Shown here piece by piece: positions 1-5,176 of a stretch of DNA of 5,176 bases. Each line of letters begins with the position of its first letter. The stretch's first letter is position 1. Made by a program: the position numbers and the translations under genes. The stretch is from positions 1 to 5,176 of the forward strand of contig CALAEY010000104.1 of the NCBI GenBank assembly GCA_937891085.1, given 5' to 3'. The notes beneath the pieces are model-generated. The model had not been told where the DNA came from. It did no database searches and worked only from the letters and a program-made list of their open reading frames with translations. The DNA is from an uncultured Prevotellaceae bacterium. Lineage in GTDB: Bacteria; Bacteroidota; Bacteroidia; Bacteroidales; Bacteroidaceae.

Positions 1-2252
1 TGTGAGGTAGAGCCCTGCTGATGAATGACAATAAGTCGTGCTGCATCCTCGAAGAGAGGATCCAGACGTTCCATATCCACATCGCCCAAGCCACCGCTTT
101 CTTCGGGTTGATCGGGCTCTGGAAGATAGAACGGTGAGGTATAGCCTTGCTGCTTGGCAATGAACTGTGTGATGTCACTTACCTCTGGCGTATCAATAAA
201 GGCACACTGCACACGCACAGGCTCTGAACCCTGCGAGAAGAGCATATCACCACGTCCTATCAACTGGTTGGCTCCTGGACGGTCGAGAATGGTACGAGAG
301 TCAATCATAGATGCCACACGGAACGCAATACGTGCCGGGAAGTTGGCCTTGATGGTACCCGTGATGATATTGGTGGTAGGACGTTGTGTAGCGATGATCA
401 TGTGGATACCTGCCGCACGTGCCAGCTGTGCGATACGTGCAATAGGAAGCTCCACTTCCCTACCCGCCGTCATGATCAAGTCACCAAACTCATCGATCAC
501 AACCACGATGTATGGCATGTAGCGGTGTCCCTTCTCTGGATTCAAACGACGGTTGATGAACTTCTCGTTGTATTCCTTGATGTTACGCACACCAGCCAAC
601 TTCATAAGGTCGTAGCGTGTATCCATCTCCTTGCAGACAGAGTTGAGAGTCTGTACCACCTTATTAACATCAGTGACAATAGGCTCTGTACTCTCTGGAA
701 GCTCTGCAATGAAATGATTCTCTATCATCGCATAGATGCTGAACTCCAACTTCTTAGGATCCACCAACACGAACTTCAGTTCTGCCGGATGCTTCTTATA
801 GAGCAGAGAGGTGATCATGGCATTCAAGCCAACAGACTTACCCTGTCCCGTAGCACCAGCTACCAGCACATGAGGCATCTTAGCCAAGTCTATCATGAAG
901 ACCTCGTTGCTGATGGTCTTTCCCAAGGCCAAAGGCAACTCCATCTTCGACTCTTGAAACTTCTTGCTGCCTATCACGCTCTGTCCGGACACAATCTTAG
1001 GATTCTTGTTTGGCACCTCTATACCGATAGTACCCTTTCCAGGAATAGGTGCAATGATGCGCACACCAAGCGCAGAGAGCGTCAGTGCGATGTCATCTTC
1101 CAAGTTACGGATCCTATTGATACGTACGCCTTGTGCTGGCGTGATCTCATAGAGTGTCACCGTAGGGCCCACCGTGGCCTTGATGCTGTTGATCTCCACA
1201 CCGAAGCTACGCAGAGTCTCCACGATGCGGTCTTTATTGGCATTCTGCTCATCCATGTCGATGGAAGGCCCTTCATCAGCAAACTCCTTTAGCAAATCGA
1301 GTGTAGGGAACTTATAGTACTGGAGATCCAAGCGTGGATCGTATGGTTCCTGATCAGCAGGTCCAGCTTCTTCCACTTCTGGTGCTGCTTCTACTGTGAA
1401 GTCAGGGCCTTTCTCCTCTTTCTTCACTGGCGTATCAACAGCCTCAACCGTCAGATCTACCTCATCATGCAGAGGTGTTGCTTCTTCTTTCTTCACATCA
1501 TCCAGAGGGAGGTCGATAATCACATGCTGAGGTTCTTCCTCTGCCGTCACATCTTGCTTCAGCGCCTCCACTGGTTCTTCAGCAACGTCTTCTTTCTTCT
1601 CGCACTTCAGGAAGCTCAGAGAGAATACCTTACGCAGATAGATCACTGTCTTGGAACTGAAATAGATCAGGAAGCAGATGGCCGTGAGCGCCAAGAGCAG
1701 GAATACACCTGTGGCACCTACCTGAGACTCCAACCAACGTGACACATTGTAGCCGTGAAGGCCTCCCAGATAGAAGAATGAATCCTGATAGATATGCTGG
1801 AAAATGAAGCTCAGGAAAATAGAGCCCCAATACATAAACAACATGCAGAAGATGAACCACTTCCACAGTCGGAACTTACGCACACGCATTAACTTCAGGC
1901 CCAACACAAGCAGGAAGACCACTATGAAATAGGATGGCACACCGAAAAGGTCGTTGATGAAATAGTGCGCCAATCGTGCACCGATGGAGCCGCCATCGTT
2001 CTGAATACCGTTGTCCACCGAAGTCAACTCCTCTACCGTGGCATTCTCTACCAAACTCTGATCTGCAGCCCCATTAAAGAAATAAGAGGTGAAGGCCAAC
2101 AGCAGGAAGAGGGCAAAAAACACAAACACCAATCCGATAAAGAAATGCACCCCATCACTCTTCATAAAAGTGAGGGTTTCCTTGAATCCCATCTTCAACT
2201 GAGAGGGTTCCTTATTTATTTTCGTATTACTATTTTTCATTGAACTTTTCAT
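1..2252 (-). CDS. ftsK: DNA translocase FtsK/SpoIIIE family, 3' end cut by window edge
   Basis: Membrane-anchored, ATP-driven double-stranded DNA pump that clears and aligns the chromosome termini at the division septum, normally working with XerC/XerD recombinases. I translated 750 codons by hand from the ATG at 2252-2250 and found no stop. Visible parts in order: four hydrophobic segments at about residues 36-58, 104-122, 132-152 and 178-198; an acidic Glu/Pro/Lys-rich linker at about 210-310; the alpha domain from about F315 (FPTLDLL); and the RecA-like motor with Walker A GATGQGKS at 466-473, Walker B VVVIDE ending at D587-E588, and ATQRP at 621-625, followed by the family-typical GRGDMLF. 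The last visible residues (ARLIVIHQQGSTS) match the start of the C-terminal gamma winged-helix domain, which binds orienting DNA sequences, so only roughly 50-60 residues should be missing. An alternative start is the ATG at 2240-2238 (residue 5). The family identity is certain; the exact start is not. Confidence 0.97.
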   Translation of the reverse strand, partial: MKSSMKNSNTKINKEPSQLKMGFKETLTFMKSDGVHFFIGLVFVFFALFLLLAFTSYFFNGAADQSLVENATVEELTSVDNGIQNDGGSIGARLAHYFINDLFGVPSYFIVVFLLVLGLKLMRVRKFRLWKWFIFCMLFMYWGSIFLSFIFQHIYQDSFFYLGGLHGYNVSRWLESQVGATGVFLLLALTAICFLIYFSSKTVIYLRKVFSLSFLKCEKKEDVAEEPVEALKQDVTAEEEPQHVIIDLPLDDVKKEEATPLHDEVDLTVEAVDTPVKKEEKGPDFTVEAAPEVEEAGPADQEPYDPRLDLQYYKFPTLDLLKEFADEGPSIDMDEQNANKDRIVETLRSFGVEINSIKATVGPTVTLYEITPAQGVRINRIRNLEDDIALTLSALGVRIIAPIPGKGTIGIEVPNKNPKIVSGQSVIGSKKFQESKMELPLALGKTISNEVFMIDLAKMPHVLVAGATGQGKSVGLNAMITSLLYKKHPAELKFVLVDPKKLEFSIYAMIENHFIAELPESTEPIVTDVNKVVQTLNSVCKEMDTRYDLMKLAGVRNIKEYNEKFINRRLNPEKGHRYMPYIVVVIDEFGDLIMTAGREVELPIARIAQLARAAGIHMIIATQRPTTNIITGTIKANFPARIAFRVASMIDSRTILDRPGANQLIGRGDMLFSQGSEPVRVQCAFIDTPEVSDITQFIAKQQGYTSPFYLPEPDQPEESGGLGDVDMERLDPLFEDAARLIVIHQQGSTS

Positions 2253-2257
2253 CTCAT
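2249..2257 (-). promoter_or_regulatory. Possible two-codon start-stop ORF overlapping the ftsK start
   Basis: Immediately upstream of ftsK, ATG AGA TGA reads as Met-Arg-stop. Its TGA overlaps the ftsK ATG in an ATGA arrangement. The predicted transcript start (about 2263) would include it. Such minimal ORFs can couple or buffer initiation, but a nine-base match like this also arises easily by chance. There is no independent evidence of translation. Confidence 0.2.
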
Positions 2258-2269
2258 CGCAATTTAGTG

Positions 2270-2302
2270 CAAAGATAGTGATAAAAAACCGAACAAAGCA
2301 AA
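2270..2302 (-). promoter_or_regulatory. Bacteroidota-type promoter for ftsK
   Basis: On the minus strand a perfect -7 element TATCTTTG (consensus TAnnTTTG) lies at 2277-2270. A TTTG -33 element lies at 2302-2299, 21 bases upstream. A second TTTG at 2297-2294 gives a 16-base gap, which fits less well. The -7 element is 17 bases from the ATG at 2252, so transcription would start near 2263 and leave a leader of only about 11 bases. This matches the Bacteroides primary sigma factor consensus; activity is inferred. Confidence 0.75.
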
Positions 2303-2328
2303 ATCACGGATAGAGATTTAAAAAAGAT

Positions 2329-2338
2329 TATAGCTATA
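2329..2338. other. 10-bp perfect palindrome TATAGCTATA between divergent promoters
   Basis: TATAGCTATA is a perfect inverted repeat located between the ftsK and DUF2461 promoters. It lies 27 bases upstream of the rightward -7 element, near its expected -33 region. It could be an operator half of a small regulator site. In AT-rich DNA a 10-bp palindrome is only weak evidence, and no second copy is visible nearby. Confidence 0.2.
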
Positions 2339-2364
2339 TACCCATTCATTTCAAAAAAAATGAT

Positions 2365-2372
2365 TATCTTCG
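2365..2372 (+). promoter_or_regulatory. Probable -7 promoter element for the DUF2461 gene
   Basis: TATCTTCG differs from the Bacteroidota -7 consensus TAnnTTTG at one base. It is followed by the A-rich sequence usual at the transcript start. No TTTG -33 element is present 19-21 bases upstream, so the promoter looks weaker than the ftsK one. It ends 20 bases before the ATG at 2393, a spacing like that of ftsK. This places the in-frame ATG at 2360 upstream of any transcript from this promoter. Confidence 0.6.
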
Positions 2373-2392
2373 CAGAAAATATAACAAGACGA

Positions 2393-3064
2393 ATGAAAGC
2401 AGACCTTATCTTCGATTTCCTGAAGAAGCTGGCAACCAACAATAACCGTGAATGGTTCAAGGCTCACCGCGCCGAATATGATGCAGTGGTGAATGAGATA
2501 GAAACTCTGGCCGGCATACTGATAGCACGCATCTCTTTCTTTGAGCCTGGCGTGATGCGCTTGGAGCCAAAGGACTGTATGTATCGCATCTACCGTGACA
2601 TCCGCTTCAGTAAGGATAAATCGCCTTATAAGAATCACATAGGCATCTTTGTGAATCCAAAAGGTAAGAAGTCGCTCCACTGTGGATACTACCTACACAT
2701 GGAGCCAGACAACTGCATGATCGCCGGTGGCGGATGGTGCCCTACGCCAGATATGCTCAGAGCCCTGCGCCAGTCGGTCTTCGACAATATCGATGAGTTC
2801 AAAGACATTGTCACCGATCCCACTTTCCACAGCTACTTCCCCACCATCGGCATGGAGCGTCTGAAAACAGTTCCAAAAGGTTTCCCGAAGGATTTTGAGG
2901 ACATGGAGTACCTGCAGCCGAAAGACTACATCGTGTGGCGTAACGTGCCGGATAGCTTCTTCCGGGGGCCCGACTTCATAGACCAGACGATACATACGTT
3001 TGAGACCATGAAGCCGTTTAACGACTTCCTGAACTATACGATAGACGAGTTTGAAGAACGTTAA
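2393..3064 (+). CDS. DUF2461 family protein, function unknown
   Basis: A 223-residue soluble protein with no signal peptide or membrane segment. It matches the DUF2461 (TIGR02453) family, which is widespread in bacteria and of unknown biochemical role. Hallmarks, numbered from the ATG at 2393: an N-terminal helix leading to NNNREWF at 16-22 followed by an H/R-x-x-Y helix; the family signature RDIRFSKDKSPYK at 68-80; and the GYYLHMEP strand at 98-105 followed by the glycine-rich IAGGGWCP at 110-117. Length is normal for the family. An in-frame ATG at 2360 would add 11 residues, but it lies before the predicted -7 promoter element, and the family normally begins a few residues before the first helix, so 2393 is preferred. 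The gene diverges from ftsK and is followed on the same strand by glgB after 59 bases. No function can be assigned from the context. Confidence 0.92.
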   Translation: MKADLIFDFLKKLATNNNREWFKAHRAEYDAVVNEIETLAGILIARISFFEPGVMRLEPKDCMYRIYRDIRFSKDKSPYKNHIGIFVNPKGKKSLHCGYYLHMEPDNCMIAGGGWCPTPDMLRALRQSVFDNIDEFKDIVTDPTFHSYFPTIGMERLKTVPKGFPKDFEDMEYLQPKDYIVWRNVPDSFFRGPDFIDQTIHTFETMKPFNDFLNYTIDEFEER

Positions 3065-3088
3065 ACATTAAACGTTAAACATTAAACA
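3061..3088 (+). repeat. Four tandem TTAAACR heptamers overlapping the DUF2461 stop
   Basis: Four head-to-tail 7-base units (TTAAACA, TTAAACG, TTAAACA, TTAAACA) run without interruption. The TAA stop codon of the upstream gene lies inside the first unit. A fifth, degenerate unit (TTTAATA) follows. The role is unknown. Slippage-prone AT-rich spacers of this look are common between Bacteroidales genes, from general familiarity rather than a search. Confidence 0.8.
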
Positions 3089-3094
3089 TTTAAT

Positions 3095-3122
3095 AATTCA
3101 TAATTTATAATTCATAATTAAT
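3095..3122 (+). repeat. Two tandem 14-bp AT-rich repeats directly upstream of glgB
   Basis: Copies at 3095-3108 and 3109-3122 (AATTCATAATTTAT and AATTCATAATTAAT) match at 13 of 14 bases. The second copy abuts the glgB start codon at 3124. The end of the array also forms a perfect 12-bp palindrome, ATAATTAATTAT, at 3114-3125, which includes the first two bases of the start codon. The leader has no Shine-Dalgarno sequence and no TAnnTTTG element. An A/T-rich, unstructured leader is the usual Bacteroidota way of permitting initiation. Confidence 0.75.
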
Positions 3123-3123
3123 T

Positions 3124-5163
3124 ATGACACTGAAACTTATAAAGAATGACAAGTGGCTGGAACCTTTTGCCGATGCCATCAACGGACGTCATCAGCACGC
3201 CGTAGAGAAAGAGAAGGAACTCACCCGCAATGGGAAGATCAGCCTTAGCGACTTTGCTACAGGACACCTTTACTTTGGACTTCACCAGACGGAGAAGGGA
3301 TGGGTGCTGCGTGAATGGGCACCCAATGCAACGGAGATCTACATGATCGGTACGTTCAACGACTGGAAAGAGGAACCTAAATACCGCATGAAAGCGCTGA
3401 AGAATGGCAACTGGGAACTGAAACTTCCTGCCAAGGCGCTGCATCATGGTGATCTCTATAAGCTTCGCATCCACTGGGAAGGTGGCGAGGGAGAACGCAT
3501 TCCTGCATGGACCACCCGCGTGGTGCAAGATGATGCTACCAAGATCTTCAGTGCACAGGTATGGGCGTCAGAGCAGCCTTATAAGTTCAAGAAACGCGCC
3601 TTCAAGCCTTGCACCGATCCGCTGCTGATCTATGAATGCCACATCGGTATGGCTCAGGATGCCGAGAAGGTTGGCACTTACCGTGAGTTTCAGGAGAAGA
3701 TACTCCCCCGTGTGGTGAAAGATGGATACAACTGCATCCAAATCATGGCCATACAGGAACATCCATACTATGGAAGCTTCGGCTACCATGTGAGCAGTTT
3801 CTTCGCTCCTTCTTCCCGCTTCGGAACGCCTGATGAACTGAAGGAGCTGATTGACACCGCCCATCAGATGGGACTGACCGTCATCATGGACATCGTGCAT
3901 TCACATGCAGTGAAGAATGAGATGGAGGGTCTGGGCAACTTTGCCGGTGATCCTAACCAGTTCTTCTATCCTGGTGACCGCCATGAACATCCGGCATGGG
4001 ATTCGCTCTGCTTCGACTATGGCAAGAACGATGTGCTGCACTTCCTGCTGTCCAACTGTAAGTATTGGTTGGAGGAGTACCACTTCGATGGTTTCCGCTT
4101 CGACGGTGTAACTTCCATGCTCTACTACAGCCATGGCCTTGGAGAAGCCTTCATGGGCTATCAAGACTACTTCAACGGTCATGAAGACGATAATGCCATC
4201 TGCTACCTTACCTTGGCCAACAAACTGATACACGAGGTGAATCCACGTGCCATCACCATCGCCGAGGAGGTTTCAGGTATGCCAGGACTGGCCGCTAAGT
4301 TCGAGGATGGTGGCTATGGATTCAACTATCGCATGGCGATGAACATCCCCGACTATTGGATCAAGACCATCAAGGAGCGCCAAGATGAGGAATGGAAGCC
4401 AAGCTCTATGTTCTGGGAGGTGACCAACCGCCGTGAAGATGAGAAGACCATCTCCTATGCCGAGAGTCATGATCAGGCATTGGTAGGCGATAAGACCATC
4501 ATCTTCCGCTTGATAGATGCCGACATGTACTGGCACTTCCAGAAGGGCGATGAGAACTTTACCGTGCATCGTGGCATCGCTCTGCACAAGATGATCCGCC
4601 TTCTCACCGCCAGTACCATCAATGGTGGCTACCTCAACTTTATGGGAAATGAGTTCGGTCATCCGGAGTGGATCGACTTCCCGCGTGAAGGTAACGGATG
4701 GAGCTATAAGTACGCCCGTCGTCAGTGGGACTTGGTAGATAACCATAACCTTTGCTACCATTACCTTGGCGACTTTGATGCTGCCATGCTTAGTGTCATC
4801 AAGAGCGTGAAGAAGATTCAGGCCTCCAAAGTGGTAGAGATCTGGCACAACGATGGCGATCAGGTATTGGCATACATGCGACGTGACCTGCTCTTCATCT
4901 TCAACTTCAGTCCTACCCGCTCCTTCACCGACTATGGTTTCTTGGTACCTGAAGGCAGCTATGAAGTAGTGCTGAATACCGATGCCAAGGCCTTCGGTGG
5001 CAATGGCTTCACCGATGATACCGTAGAGCACTTCACTCAGAGTGATCCGCTCTATGCACGTGATCATAAGGGCTGGATGCAGATCTACATCCCAGCCCGC
5101 TCTGCCGTAGTATTGAAAAAGAAAAATGATTATCCGCAATTAGCCGACCAAAAATTGGGCTGA
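3124..5163 (+). CDS. glgB: 1,4-alpha-glucan branching enzyme, eukaryote-like type (GH13)
   Basis: Cytosolic enzyme that cuts alpha-1,4 glucan chains and rejoins them through alpha-1,6 links, creating the branches of glycogen. The 679-residue protein is complete. Order: an N-terminal helical segment (1-40); a CBM48/early-set beta domain at about 45-135 (REWAPNA at 63-69, GTFNDW at 76-81); a GH13 (beta/alpha)8 barrel at about 165-565; and a C-terminal beta domain at about 580-665. Catalytic motifs are intact: region I DIVHSH 256-261; nucleophile D327 in GFRFDGVTSM; acid/base E381 in AEEVSG; transition-state stabiliser D450 in AESHDQALVGDK. NFMGNEFGHPEWIDFPR at 505-521 and the overall reading resemble animal, yeast and plant branching enzymes (subfamily GH13_8) more than the E. 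coli GlgB type. The last 12 residues (668-679) are a polar tail beyond the final beta strand. No promoter is seen in the 59-base spacer, so read-through from the DUF2461 gene is plausible. A possible next ATG lies at 5169, too close to the edge to judge. Confidence 0.97.
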   Translation: MTLKLIKNDKWLEPFADAINGRHQHAVEKEKELTRNGKISLSDFATGHLYFGLHQTEKGWVLREWAPNATEIYMIGTFNDWKEEPKYRMKALKNGNWELKLPAKALHHGDLYKLRIHWEGGEGERIPAWTTRVVQDDATKIFSAQVWASEQPYKFKKRAFKPCTDPLLIYECHIGMAQDAEKVGTYREFQEKILPRVVKDGYNCIQIMAIQEHPYYGSFGYHVSSFFAPSSRFGTPDELKELIDTAHQMGLTVIMDIVHSHAVKNEMEGLGNFAGDPNQFFYPGDRHEHPAWDSLCFDYGKNDVLHFLLSNCKYWLEEYHFDGFRFDGVTSMLYYSHGLGEAFMGYQDYFNGHEDDNAICYLTLANKLIHEVNPRAITIAEEVSGMPGLAAKFEDGGYGFNYRMAMNIPDYWIKTIKERQDEEWKPSSMFWEVTNRREDEKTISYAESHDQALVGDKTIIFRLIDADMYWHFQKGDENFTVHRGIALHKMIRLLTASTINGGYLNFMGNEFGHPEWIDFPREGNGWSYKYARRQWDLVDNHNLCYHYLGDFDAAMLSVIKSVKKIQASKVVEIWHNDGDQVLAYMRRDLLFIFNFSPTRSFTDYGFLVPEGSYEVVLNTDAKAFGGNGFTDDTVEHFTQSDPLYARDHKGWMQIYIPARSAVVLKKKNDYPQLADQKLG

Positions 5164-5176
5164 ATCCTATGAAATG

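Noticed and set aside
384..1292. A 302-codon open frame on the plus strand and several shorter plus-strand frames between 154 and 2243
   Set aside because: They lie antisense to the clearly coding ftsK frame, their translations are rich in His/Leu/Arg/Cys without domain character, and they have no promoter or family match that I recognise.
2360..2392. N-terminal extension of the DUF2461 protein from the ATG at 2360
   Set aside because: It spans the predicted -7 promoter element and falls outside the expected family start.
2254..2995. Minus-strand frames opposite the DUF2461 gene (2254-2460, 2351-2680, 2693-2995)
   Set aside because: They overlap the promoter region or the DUF2461 coding frame antisense and show no recognisable domain.
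4273..5139. A 288-codon open frame on the minus strand inside glgB, plus other minus-strand frames at 3118-4233
   Set aside because: They are shadows of the branching enzyme's codon use. The glgB frame carries all conserved motifs and the antisense translations resemble no family.
5142..5161. A possible hairpin at the glgB end (AGC, bulge, CCAA, AAA loop, TTGG, GCT)
   Set aside because: The stem is only four plus three pairs split by a three-base bulge, lies inside the coding frame, and is not followed by a T tract, so it does not support a terminator call.
5169..5176. ATG at the extreme right edge that might start another gene
   Set aside because: Only two codons and two bases are present, so no coding evidence can be drawn.
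1..5176. Search for mobile elements, CRISPR arrays, tRNA or rRNA genes, toxin-antitoxin or defence genes
   Set aside because: The window is filled by three housekeeping-type or conserved genes with short spacers. No terminal inverted repeats, transposase motifs, spaced direct repeats or RNA gene signatures were seen.

Overview
The window reads as ordinary chromosomal core sequence from a member of the Bacteroidota, most likely order Bacteroidales and possibly Prevotellaceae. Three things suggest this. The promoters have the Bacteroidota -7 form TAnnTTTG, with no Shine-Dalgarno sequences. The branching enzyme is of the eukaryote-like type common in Bacteroidales. The DUF2461 protein is of a kind often seen in this phylum. 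The family-level guess (Prevotellaceae) is an impression from protein and intergenic style, not a computed result.

Layout: positions 1-2252 are occupied on the minus strand by the 5' 750 codons of an ftsK/spoIIIE-family DNA translocase gene. Its last few dozen codons lie beyond the left edge. Positions 2253-2392 are an AT-rich divergent promoter region. It has a strong Bacteroidota-type promoter firing left into ftsK and a weaker one firing right. Positions 2393-3064 encode a DUF2461 protein of unknown function. A 59-bp AT-rich spacer (3065-3123) follows, built almost wholly of two short tandem repeats. Positions 3124-5163 encode a complete 679-residue 1,4-alpha-glucan (glycogen) branching enzyme of the eukaryote-like GH13 subfamily. 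Only 13 bases follow it.

How the genes relate: FtsK acts in chromosome segregation and division, and the branching enzyme acts in storage polysaccharide synthesis. No functional link between them is evident. The DUF2461 gene and glgB share a strand with a short gap and no recognisable promoter between them, so they may be co-transcribed. No mobile element, RNA gene, CRISPR array, defence system or other undescribed system is visible. The points worth a second look are small: a start-codon correction, a tiny start-stop ORF overlapping the ftsK start, the repeat spacer, and the eukaryote-like character of the branching enzyme.
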